From Ophiocordyceps camponoti-saundersi (nom. inval.) (lineage: Eukaryota > Ascomycota > Sordariomycetes > Hypocreales > Ophiocordycipitaceae): 18,038 nucleotides of DNA. The notes under the pieces are model-generated. The model was given only the letters and a program-made list of their open reading frames with translations, ran no database searches and was not told the DNA's origin. Position numbers and translations under genes: made by a program. Below, in pieces: positions 9,612 to 18,038 of the stretch. Position 1 is the stretch's first letter, and each line of letters begins with the position of its first letter. The DNA lies in the NCBI GenBank assembly GCA_003339415.1, contig PDHQ01000515.1:1-18038 (forward strand). The letters are read 5' to 3'.

Positions 9612-9939
9612 TCTAGGTATAGGTACCTCGGCATAAGGCCGGCCCACCTAAAACTAGGGGGGAAATGCAGGACTGGAAGTACTAGGACTAGGGGTCGATA
9701 CATAAAGGGGAATCGTCTAACCCTCTAAAGGCATACGGTCTAAGTCTGACCTTCACGGTGAACTATGCCTCTATATATCGTACGCCCCCGTACTCACTTC
9801 CCCACCCCTAACATACCCCCTCCGGGGCTAAGAAAAATAGGCCCGGAAAGGAAGAAACTATCAGTGCTAAAAAAGAAGCAGAAAAGCCTCGGAAAAAACA
9901 TACTAAAGCCTGAGAATAGAGGAAGGAAAAAATAGCCGT

Positions 9940-10095
9940 AGAAGTGTAAATGTTAAGAGGGGTCCACGTGACCAGCCCCGCCCGACCTCGCACACGACCT
10001 AGCCTAGCCATCCTAGCCTAGACCTAGCACACACACATAATACACACATCAGTGCACCCACCCGATAGCCTGTGCCCACCTTATATCACTATAGT
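9940..10095. other. RIP-spared insertion unique to the right arm
   Basis: Aligned to the left arm, about 155 bases here have no partner. The segment is rich in CpA: CACACACATAATACACAC near 10028-10045, TGCACCCACC near 10053, plus a CCTAGCCTAG-like minisatellite near 9998-10026. The flanking paired sequence is RIP-depleted, so the boundaries of low and normal CpA roughly match the edges of the unpaired insert. No coding sense is apparent. Confidence 0.65.
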
Positions 10096-10227
10096 AAAAA
10101 TCGAACATTTCGAAAGAGGGTACGTACCGACAGTACGTACTGTTAGCTAGTGATCCGGTAACCTTATTAGTTAGATTATCGATAACAGGTGCAGTGATCT
10201 CGAAAGCTAATTAGTCGGCCGAGGACG

Positions 10228-10258
10228 CACGTGAGAAGGTACTGAAGTATATATAAAG
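10228..10258 (+). promoter_or_regulatory. CACGTG box plus TATA element upstream of copy D
   Basis: CACGTG (10228-10233) is followed 14 bases later by TATATATAAAG (10248-10258), in the right direction for copy D. The matching block upstream of B has the same box and spacing with a degraded TATA. This is the clearest remnant of the family's ancestral core promoter. Confidence 0.45.
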
Positions 10259-10429
10259 TAGGCGTTCTAGGGAGCGTTATAGATAGTCTTTAGCGTAGAC
10301 GATAAACCATAGAAAAACATAGGAAAAGCGTCCAAAAGGAAAGCATTATAACTTCAAAAGATAGAAAGGAAACAATAGCGTTACAAATCAGTAGACCGGG
10401 GCCCGCTCATAAATAGAAACGAAAAATTC

Positions 10430-11170
10430 GGCGCGCGTAGGAAAATTCTGCTATCTTTAACTTTATCTGCCCCGTTATTTTAAACCCGAAAAATCGTTTT
10501 TCTTTTAGCCTTTGCCGCACAGTTCGTCGTTCCTATATTCCGAGGAAATATTATAATAAAGGTGCACTATCTCGAGCCGGGTAACGAGGTTATTAAGTTC
10601 CCAGGATCGCCGTTCGGCGCTATTACCGTTCGTGAGGGAAACGATCGAAAGATATTTTACACTCTTAGAATAAGAGACCCTAAGTCGTCCAGGAGACTTT
10701 AGTATCTTACCACCGACGTAAGTGAACCTAGTAAAGCAAGAAAGGAATAGGAATAACTATTATTAAGACGCGGAAGCGCGCGTGGCGGCTATACCGCCGC
10801 TTAGGAACCTAATTATCTCGATCGCGTATAATCCCGCCTATACTACTTATTAGCGTCGGATTACGTCGCTCTTACGCTTCCCCGACTAGCTATAGGGAAT
10901 TCTTATAGTAAGCCGAGGCGAGATCGTTCGTTCTTACGCTAAATACGAGGACCCGACTCTTCCGCTCGCCATATACCACTATATTAAGGTCCCGGGCGTT
11001 TTCGGCGGTTATTATACTAACTATATTATTATAGAGCGCCCCTATAATTACCCGACTAGTTCGTCGTTAGGAGGCTTGAGTTCCGACAGTATTATTACGA
11101 ATTCGCAGGCGGTTTTGCGTCGTGCTAGCCTTAACCTAGCTCGTCAGGTCGGTAGCCTTAGTATATTCCC
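10430..11170 (+). pseudogene. Multicopy Cys-motif family, copy D (inverted, RIP-inactivated)
   Basis: Plus-strand paralogue of A, B and C. A frame from about 10572 reads LEPGNEVIKFPGSPFGAI, then VREGNDRKIFYTL and ARG-rich segments, aligning with FPGSPFRR and REEEIFYSL of copy B. After a frame shift, about 10919-11070 reads GEIVRS, two Tyr codons three residues apart where B has a Cys pair, IYHYIKVPGVFGG, YYTNYIII and an RPYN tail. This fits an ancestral C-x2-C, C-x-C, C-x-N-C module with Cys TGT changed to Tyr TAT. It has a single 5' repeat unit (about 10430-10510), like A. Its upstream region is the outer part of the right inverted-repeat arm, so B and D descend from one inverted duplication, or one was copied from the other. 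Function unknown. Confidence 0.65.
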
Positions 11171-11372
11171 TCGTATATAGATAGCATAAGGGCATAGGGA
11201 GATAAGAAAAAGGGGAAAGGAAAGGGGAAACAATCGCATATATCCTTAACATTATAGTAATTTACCATAGTTTCCTCAAAGCAAAAAGCATAACGTAAAG
11301 AAACGTAGCAAAAAATATAGGAAAGAAAGAGTCTATAATAAAGGAAAGAAATAGAAGAAAAGAGAAGGAAGT

Positions 11373-12060
11373 TAGCAAGGCAGAGGTAAAACCTTAACAC
11401 GCTCGCGGAAAAGAAGCAAAGCCTCGGCAGGCAGGGCTTTTATAAAGCTATCCGTAGGGTTATCTGCGGAGGCGATCTAGCGGATTTCGATACGTTTGTC
11501 CTATACCTCTTATCGTAACTAGTAATTATAAATATCGACATATCGGAGGTTTGTTTAAAGTTTTCGCGGGAGGTTTAGTTAGGAGTGTAATCGTACGCTA
11601 ATTATTATAGTAAAGTGTCGAGATGCCCGTCATTTAGATGCCGAGTTCTTCAATTAAGCGGGATAGGGCCCGTTGTTCCTTAGCGGCCTTAGAAAAGGCT
11701 AGGAGTTCCCTTTCCGTAGAGGAGGTTGTGACGGTCGTTTGCTTTATAGCCTTCCAATCAAAAGTACCACTATCCTAAAGTTGGAAACAGTAACCCTAAG
11801 ATGATTTGCGAGTATCCGGACAATTAGCGTAGGAAGAATCTGACGAGCAGATAGCCGTATAAGTTCCAGGACCGAAGGAGAGGGCGTAGTTAGCCGTATC
11901 GAGAAGATAGGCTAGGCAACGCTTAATTTCATAGAAATAACGCGGCCCTAAGTTTAAGCGTAACCTCGCAAGCTTGCTGACCGTATACGCGATATCTAGT
12001 CGAGTGTAAATAGCGACGTAGAGAGCACTGCCTATTATTAAAAGATAGTATTTTAACGCA
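11373..12060 (-). pseudogene. Ty1/copia-type retrotransposon polyprotein, C-terminal RT/RNase H fragment
   Basis: Read on the minus strand from 12060 down: IGSALYVAIYTRLDIAYTVS (end of the reverse transcriptase region), then SKLARL, EIKRCLAYLL, CSSDSSYANCPDTRKSS, GYCFQL, FDWKAIKQTTVTTSSTERE, LLAFSKAAKEQRALSRLIEE, a degraded YCDNQ block (about 11597-11616), and, after a frame shift near 11550, RYVDIY, IRxIASADNPTDSF and KALPAE. This order is diagnostic of the copia RNase H end and tail. In the YCDNQ block the sequence reads YYNN followed by TAG; TGT to TAT, GAT to AAT and CAG to TAG are all RIP changes, so a conserved acidic residue is lost. The fragment begins abruptly; protease, integrase and most of RT are absent, and no LTR is confidently seen. 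CpA/TpG density is higher than nearby. Confidence 0.85.
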
Positions 12061-12430
12061 GAACCGCTCCCTTATAACCTATCTAATAAGGATTTCTAAC
12101 TATTATAAGCCCGATATTCTATATTAAAAAATACTAAAAGATACTATCCGGCACTCTCGCAACCTGAACGATCTCCCTCCCTCCTCTTATATATAATTAT
12201 CGTCCTATTTTACTCCCTAACCTACTAATTAATACGTTTCTTCTACTAGTCCAGCTCCATAATATAGGTTATTAGACGGCCTCTTAATACTCGAGATTCG
12301 TGGCGCCCTTTTACCTGGGTATATTCGTCCCACTCTTACCTCTCCGTACGTCTATCTATATAGCTATCTATAGCCATTCCTATTATATATATATACGGGA
12401 AATAGAACTAAGGAATAATAAGAGTAGGAA
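12061..12430. other. Spacer right of the copia fragment, no gene seen
   Basis: Upstream polyprotein sequence would be expected here if the copia element were complete, but I cannot read any. The stretch is pyrimidine-rich on the plus strand, with AT runs near 12180-12195 and 12384-12396. Confidence 0.4.
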
Positions 12431-12860
12431 ATAATAGTACCTTTATAAGGATCTGTCACAAATAGACCACATGACTTATAAGTCTCGTACGATAGGCAGA
12501 GTCTATAAGGCATTTTTAGTATAATGTTTACGATGCCCTAATATATATAAGTATATACTAATATTAGTTATTTTATCTTATACGGTTTAGGTTATAGCTA
12601 AAAGATAAAGGGTAGGGATTGTAAAAAAAAACTAAATATACGACGGTGTACCCACATTGTCCCCTAAGTTTAATACCACCGTACCACCCCATGAAAGATA
12701 CAACGTCCCAAGCCACCTATATTCTTTCTATTAACCTTAAGCTCTTAAATATATCCTAAGAACCTGCAACATTATAATAACGCTCGAGTAACTTAATTAC
12801 TATATCTCGCCGCAAAGCTTCCTCCCCCGGGCACTAACCCAGCAAGCGACACCGAAATCG
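12431..12860. other. RIP-light non-coding stretch, possible LTR remnant
   Basis: CpA and TpG are relatively frequent (TGTCACAAATAG near 12455, ACCCACATTGTCCCC near 12648, ACCACCCCATGAAAGATAC near 12682). A perfect 12-bp palindrome, GACTTATAAGTC, is at 12473-12484, followed by CTCGTACGATAGGCAG. Fungal LTRs often have such promoter-like composition, but I see no second copy or TG...CA ends, so an LTR or solo LTR is only a suggestion. Confidence 0.3.
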
Positions 12861-13942
12861 ACAATCCGACAACTAACCGTACGAAGAAACGACCCAATCC
12901 CTCGCCACTTAAGATAAACATTTTAACGATACTACGAGTATATTTCAGGACGCTAAAAAATACCATATACTCATAGCTAAGATCCCTATAAGAGTTCTAA
13001 AGACAGATTAGACGATCTCGAAAAATAGAATACTCGATAAGAAGTATGTTAACTAACTCTACGAAGCGTTTTGTTAAGGAGCCCTACGACGAAATACGGT
13101 TAAAAACCATATTACCGTCCTTTTCTCTCTTAACGAGTCCCGGCGCTTCCTATAAAGTAAGAATATTAATACCGAACTACGTAACGTTAAAACTATTTAT
13201 AATTTGCTCGATTAGCCTTTAGAAATGCCGGTTAAGGTATTATCTAGCTAGTACCGGATCGAAGCGCTAAAAAGGTACAATTAAGAGTGTAACGGAGAGG
13301 AGGCTAACCTATAGTGGCCCTGCCAGCTCTATAACAAAGGTCTAAGCCTCGTACCCTATTAATCTCATAACCCTGCGCTAATAATAATATAGATTCTATA
13401 CTAGGGAATATCGACTTAATATTACGTTTTAATCGGCAAACTCTCTTAAAGAACGATAACCATAGCGATATCTAAGCATAGGTAGTAGAGGCGGCCTCCT
13501 AAGATCCTAAAAGGTTCTAAGGCACCGCTTATAATATCGAAACCGAAATAGGACGCTGCCTCTTCCTAGAAGGCTAACCAGGCTTCCCGCTATAACGACT
13601 CGCTACTATATAGCGTAACCCCGTTTAGAAAAATTATATTACCGCCTAGTGCTCTACCGCCCTAGGTAAAGGTACCTTCGGGATTACTACGTAAGATTCG
13701 ATAATACGCCTTAGAGTTCCCGAAGTTCGCCACCCCCCCTAACCGCTATGCCTTATCTCTAATATTATTATTTACTATAGTTCTAGTTCGCTGCCTTTTA
13801 TTACGTTACGTATAACCTCCGACACCTCCACCCTACCGCCCACTACCGCGTGATACCTAATAACTAGTATAAACTCGCAGCCGCCCTTCGCGACGATAAT
13901 CCGCCTACTAAGATCGAAAAGCTCCTTTTCCCACCCTAAAAA
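12861..13942 (+). other. Coding-like degraded DNA upstream of relic 1
   Basis: Short plus-strand segments look coding-like (for example a Lys/Arg-rich segment at about 12860-12930 and a Pro/Arg-rich one at about 13640-13760), but no single frame holds. It may be the 5' part of the gene relic that follows, broken by indels, or separate transposon sequence. Confidence 0.3.
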
Positions 13943-15404
13943 GACGCTAAATCGGGTAGCCTAACCGCGGAACGTAACGGTTCCCTACTTATCTAATTTA
14001 CTAACGACGAGTACGAATATATTTGCTATAAGCTTATAGAAGGACACGTTAAGATCCTTAACCTTACTTAGACTATAAACTTATCCTCGACAAAATATAA
14101 GGTACTCCGTCGAGTAATAAAATATATAATAAGCTGGCTAAATAACACGCCTACTATTATCTTCGACTAACGCGATAATTAGAAGCTATCCCTTTATAGA
14201 GACCTCCTCCCCGCCCTCCCGTCCTTTAGTACCGAACGCCTTAACGAAGCTAAATAGAGACCCGTTTTATTCCTACCATATTTCGATACTAAACCTATTA
14301 ACGAGCGCCTAGCGATTATTCTCTAGTATAAGTTACTCGACTTTACGATCCGTAATCTTAAAGTATTAAAGCAGCCATATTAAACTAACTACCTTACGCT
14401 CCCTAAAAAGGGAATCGATACCGACGACTACGCCGCCCGATTTAGCGACTAGTTCTGGTGCGGTCTGCTAGATATCGTTCGCTAGTATATCGGTCCCGAC
14501 TTTCGCCCTACCTAGTCGCTAGCCGCAGACACCGATGCCGGTCCCTATAATAGCGGCGGAACCGAAACGTTTAATCTCGCCTAGGACCTCTGCACCCACG
14601 CGTTAAGGCTCCCCTCTATTGCCCGGGATAAACGCCTTCGTTATATCCTTAAGTTAGCCGAGTTCCCTAAGACCCTCGCCGCCCTCTTCACATAGCAACT
14701 TTCGCCATAACAATATACTACCTACCTATTACACTAAGTTCTCGAAACCGATAGCGGTAGTAATCCTAACGCCGAAAATGTCGAAACCTAACGCCTAAAC
14801 GCACCTTCGTTTATTGCCGCCACTTAGGATTCAACCCCCCCCTTAACCTCACCACCGCCTTCGCGAAAACGGGCTCCCCTAACCGCAACGTAGCTATTTA
14901 AAGCAAGCAGCTAACTATATTCTAAGCCTCCCCCCGACGAAAATATCACTCTCCCCTCGAGTCCTATATATTCCTACGACGATACGCACTAAGAACGAGG
15001 CACCGCTAGCGAAGACGACGGAAACACACGTTATAATTCCGACAGCTTACTTCCTCCGTTACCCCTTCCTCGCACTAAAGCTAATTCCCCTAACACCACC
15101 CTTAAGGGTAACACCGTCCCGTCCGTCCGCTATCCTTAACCTACTAATACCCCGCCGGCTACTAGCAAAATACCCTCAAAGCCGGGTTAGATAAGCTACC
15201 CTACGCGGTCCATATAGCAAGTAAGCCCTGCTTTGCCTGCTATAAGGACGAACGATTATGCCGCTAGTAGACCGCAGAATATAACGCTAAGGAATAAGTT
15301 AAACCGTTCCTCGCGGTCTACCGGCATAATATTTTCGCAGGGGCTAAAGGCAGACGATAGAAATAGTAGGGCACGCTAACTATATTTAGAGAGATTCTTT
15401 ATTA
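13943..15404 (+). pseudogene. RIP-killed long coding relic 1, family not recognised
   Basis: One plus-strand frame runs from 13943 to about 15200 (about 420 codons). It is interrupted by some twenty stops that are all TAA or TAG with no TGA, the RIP signature for lost Gln and Trp codons. The first 250 codons look globular and mixed in composition, with segments such as ERLNEAK, FLPYFDTKPINERLAII, NYLTLPKKG and IVR-YIGPDFRPT. From about 14750 the protein becomes Pro/Ser/Thr/Asn-rich and looks disordered. After a frame shift near 15205, 15211-15404 continues with KPCFACYKDERLCR, a C-x2-C-x6-C cluster, and a short basic tail. That spacing equals half of a fungal Zn2Cys6 finger, and could equally belong to a gag-type or other zinc-binding tail. 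I do not recognise the family; no function is proposed. Confidence 0.55.
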
Positions 15405-16187
15405 AAAAAGTATAGTCTATATCGCCTATTATATTTTATTAATATTATAACTTTTTTCTTATAAACCTAACTACCGTCCTACACCCTCTATAATATCCTA
15501 ATATAATATTAATAATACTACCCGAGTATTAGGCTTTATATTCCCGGAAATAGTTTCTCGAAGAGATATTATAATTTACGCTCCCTACTATTATTTAAAT
15601 CTATATACTTTTATAGTAGAGTCTCTATAAACTACCTCGTTAAAGCACCTAATTTCCCTATATATAATATAATACTATATACCGTCTCTTTCTACTATCT
15701 TACTATAATTATACCGCTAACATTATTCTTCTATTCTATCTTACCTATTCTATACGAAAAATAAAATAATATAAGTTTTAATTATCTATATAACTACCGT
15801 ATAGCCTTAGAGGAAACACGATAGAGAACACACGAGTGTGGATAATATAAAGGATTCTTTGCAAAGGGACTATAATAACGGGGCCCTAAATTTTCTTCAC
15901 CCTCGTACGATACTGCGGGTTAATAGGGCCTAGTGACGGGGCCGCTTACGATATTAAATAAAATTATAATATAAATATAATATAAGCACTAAATCTAAAT
16001 ACTACGTAGTAAAATAAAAAAAAACATCTAGCCTGCCGTTTTTCTTATAAAAGGACTAAATAATTAACGTGTCTAACTCGCCCGTTAATTACTCTCTCTC
16101 CCTCTATAGGTAATTACCTACCTACCTCCCTTATACGCCCTTAATACCTGCGGCACGCGTACTCCTCTACTCGAAGTATATATTAAA
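15405..16187. other. AT-rich spacer between the two plus-strand relics
   Basis: This is the most AT-rich part of the window, dominated by TAT, ATA and TTA words, with no frame. A GC-richer segment with more CpA (about 15815-15955) interrupts it, containing ACACACGAGTGTG at 15829-15841, an imperfect short inverted repeat. Terminator or promoter function cannot be judged. Confidence 0.4.
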
Positions 16188-18038
16188 ATGCCCCCCACCT
16201 ATAATTTTTATAATAACTAACACTATTCCCACGACGATAACGAAGACCGGCCTTAGTCTCCTACCGAGCTAGGATATATTAACGACTCGCTAGAATTTAA
16301 AAATAAATATGCCCCCTTAGATAAGGAAACTACCCTTATCTAGCGCGGGTATGCGATCGATTATACCTCTAGATCTTATAAATTTTCCGGTAACTATTTC
16401 TATTACGTTATACCTAATTTAGGCTGATCCGAAACTAGCCTCTCGACTTCGAAGACTTACTAATTCTCCTAATTTTAATCCCGCCGAAGCCCTCTCTCTT
16501 TTCTAAACCCGCTGTACTATCGACTACGGACACTCTCGGGACGGTCGCTAGTCCCGACCCGTAAGCGTCGAAGATGATTACTATCCGACCTTCTATATAG
16601 ATATAATTAGTATTATTAGTCTTCCCCTTCGAACTATCTCGCGCTAAGGCGGATTTTTTAATAATATTACCTTTACCTTATAGCGTTAGTCCGCGCCTTA
16701 CGCTTCTAAGTATACGATTAAACTGCTACTATTTACCCTTACTAACCGCATATTCCATATCGCTATGGCGGGCTCGCGAGAAACTTAGTTTATCGTTATG
16801 CACCCCGTCGAACCTAAGATTAACGATTCCGATAAAGTAAACCCGGCCGCTAGGCCTCGAAACCTATCTAAGGTAACCTCCGCCGGCACGGTAATATATA
16901 CCGACCACGCTAGCCACCTCGCGGAATATATTAAAGGCATATTCGAGACCCTAGAGCTTCACGGATCCGGTATCGAGCCTAGTTAGCGGCTTAACGAAAC
17001 CCGTTCGCAAACCTTATCCCTCGCGAAGTGGGTTATATTCTAGCAAATTTTCATAGACTCCTAGCCTATATTCGCCTATAACTATCGCGACGACGCCTTC
17101 TAGACGAAGAACGAGCCCGCCTTTCACGCCTACGACCACGGTGCTAATACCTAGATTAATCTAGAACCCGTCCCCTCCCCCCGTGCCACCCCGGACCCCG
17201 ATAGCGATAACGTTATCCCCGCCCCGCACCCCTTTTCTAACCGCCTCCTTATGCTCTCTAGCGGGCTCGACGCTAGGTATAACCTTTCCGGAATCGCTTA
17301 CGTCTCCTATGCCCTCGCTGCCGATATATAATATTCCCTATAAGAGCAAAGCGGGATACCCGACGCCCGCTACTCTACGCCGCCGCACCCCTCCGGCGAC
17401 GTTAATACCCCTAAAGTTAGACGCTTATGCCTACTAGCCGACCGCACCCTCGTTGCCTAGCACTACGGCCGCCTTACCGACTTCACCTTCTACCCGCTCG
17501 CCTTCTATCCCCGATTTGGTAATTTCTCGTCTCTAGCACCACCTCGTTTCCTACGAGATATATACCGAGATAACCGTAATAGCGACGCCGATCGCGCGCG
17601 TTACCTAGATATAGTATTATTCGGCTTTTTTTAAGGCTACTCGAATATTAAGCGTTCTATCCGTAGCCGCCTAGAAGACCTCCTAGTAGCGAAGGGTATC
17701 GGCACCGCTACGCTTACCCTCCCGCCGGCTAAGGCGGCGAGACACGGCGTAGCTACCGATACTAGGCATAAGAGGCTCCTCGCCGCCCTCCGCAGCCGCG
17801 CTAACCTAATAAACCCCAAGGTATCTATGCCGTTTGCGCGCGAAAGGGAGCAGATCGAGGCCTCTATTAGACTCTAGTCTTACGCCTTTCGCATAGAATA
17901 GGTCGTTATAGTACGGACCCCGGAGCTAGCCGTCGAATACCGTAACTTCGGTACCGTCCTAAAGCCTATACTTAACCTAATCGACTTCTTCCTTTATAAT
18001 AAATCCTCCTATATATCGCCCCTCCGTAACTTCTAGCC
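16188..18038 (+). pseudogene. RIP-killed long coding relic 2, family not recognised, runs off the right edge
   Basis: A preserved ATG at 16188 opens a frame (MPPTYNFYNN, then an Asp/Glu-rich stretch and a Tyr/Phe-rich stretch) to about 16420. After a one-base shift a second frame runs without a break in register from 16423 to 18036, 538 codons, with about eighteen stops, all TAA or TAG. Readable pieces include FIVMHPVEPKINDSDKVNPA, TSAGTVIYTDHASHLAEYI, FAYNYRDDAF, PAFHAYDHGANT, DFTFYPLAFYPRFGNFSSL, RSRLEDLLVAKGIG and ELAVEYRNFGTVLKP. Many stops follow Phe, Ser or Cys contexts where Trp fits. There is no signal peptide or obvious membrane segment. Composition and length suggest a protein of more than 600 residues. 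I cannot name the family. It lies in the same orientation as relic 1, 0.8 kb away, so both could belong to one multi-gene element. Confidence 0.6.

Larger units (their letters stand above)
9612..10400 (-). repeat. Right arm of the large inverted repeat
   Basis: Reverse complement of about 7155-7828. Matching anchors include CTTCTAGGTATAGG at 9610-9623, GGGAAATGC near 9660, ACCCCTAACATAC near 9805, GGAAAGGAAGAAAC near 9845, CAGTACGTACTG at 10131-10142 and GCACGTGAGAAGGTAC near 10227-10242. The outer part is the upstream region of copy D. The arm is longer than its partner because of an insertion at about 9940-10095. Confidence 0.8.
1..18038. other. RIP-mutated, gene-poor fungal repeat region
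   Basis: Seen: CpA and TpG are rare and TpA is extremely frequent on both strands across nearly the whole window, while CpG, CpC and CpT remain common. For example, 13981-14040 holds about a dozen TpA, no CpA and one TpG. The longest ATG-initiated open frame is only about 84 codons. Long relic frames are interrupted by TAA and TAG but essentially never TGA. Known: RIP in Pezizomycotina converts C to T in CpA context in duplicated DNA before meiosis, turning CAA, CAG and TGG codons into TAA or TAG and ATG into ATA. Inferred: the window is a silenced repeat block. Exceptions with more CpA/TpG lie at about 7960-8060, 9940-10095, 11400-12000 and 12440-12860. Confidence 0.9.

Noticed and set aside
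9808..10011. Minus-strand open frame of 67 codons
   Set aside because: It crosses the border between the arm and the unpaired insert, so it is an accidental composite.
11158..11400. Minus-strand open frame of 80 codons rich in Phe, Leu and Tyr
   Set aside because: It sits on a purine-rich plus-strand run, which forces such residues on the opposite strand. It follows the end of the copia homology and has no recognisable domain.
17183..17819. Open frames of 84 (plus) and 60 (minus) codons
   Set aside because: Both are out-of-frame shadows of the 538-codon relic that covers the same bases.
1..18038. CRISPR array, tRNA, rRNA or telomere repeats
   Set aside because: No regularly spaced identical repeats, no cloverleaf with tRNA box A/B that I could see, no rRNA-like blocks and no TTAGGG arrays were found by eye.

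Overview
The window looks like repeat-rich, gene-poor DNA of a filamentous ascomycete fungus (Pezizomycotina) that has been heavily altered by repeat-induced point mutation (RIP). Over almost its whole length CpA and TpG are scarce, TpA is very abundant, and CpG, CpC and CpT survive. This is the pattern left by C-to-T change in CpA context on both strands. No intact gene of ordinary length is present. Several stretches do read as long frames broken almost only by TAA and TAG, the stops that RIP makes from CAA, CAG and TGG. I read the window as a graveyard of inactivated duplicated genes and mobile elements. Genus cannot be told from the sequence.

Layout. 1-3.2 kb: degraded DNA with no recognised gene, one diverged direct repeat (about 1402-1478 and 2370-2442) and a Lys/Ser-rich coding-like stretch. 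3.24-4.06 kb: a truncated RIP-mutated copy of part of the ribosome-biogenesis gene RRP5 (one S1 domain, acidic/basic linker, start of the C-terminal HAT/TPR region). 4.17-11.17 kb: four diverged, RIP-killed members of one multicopy family of Cys-containing proteins. A, B and C are on the minus strand and start about 2 kb apart; D is on the plus strand. B and D are joined by an inverted repeat of roughly 0.7 kb per arm (about 7155-7828 and 9612-10400), with copy C in the spacer. The 5' part of the family carries a unit of about 132 bp, present once in A and D and twice in B and C. 11.37-12.06 kb: the C-terminal RT/RNase H end of a Ty1/copia-type polyprotein on the minus strand, less altered by RIP than its surroundings. 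12.4-12.9 kb: a RIP-light, non-coding-looking stretch with a 12-bp palindrome. 13.94-15.40 kb and 16.19-18.04 kb: two long plus-strand relic coding regions of unrecognised families; the second runs off the right edge.

Nothing here appears to work together as a living pathway. The common theme is duplication followed by genome defence. The most informative signals are the four-member family with its shared upstream CACGTG/TATA arrangement, the palindromic duplication, and small RIP-spared islands. One island is an insertion of about 155 bp found in only one arm of the inverted repeat, as expected if RIP recognised the shared sequence and ignored the unique insert.
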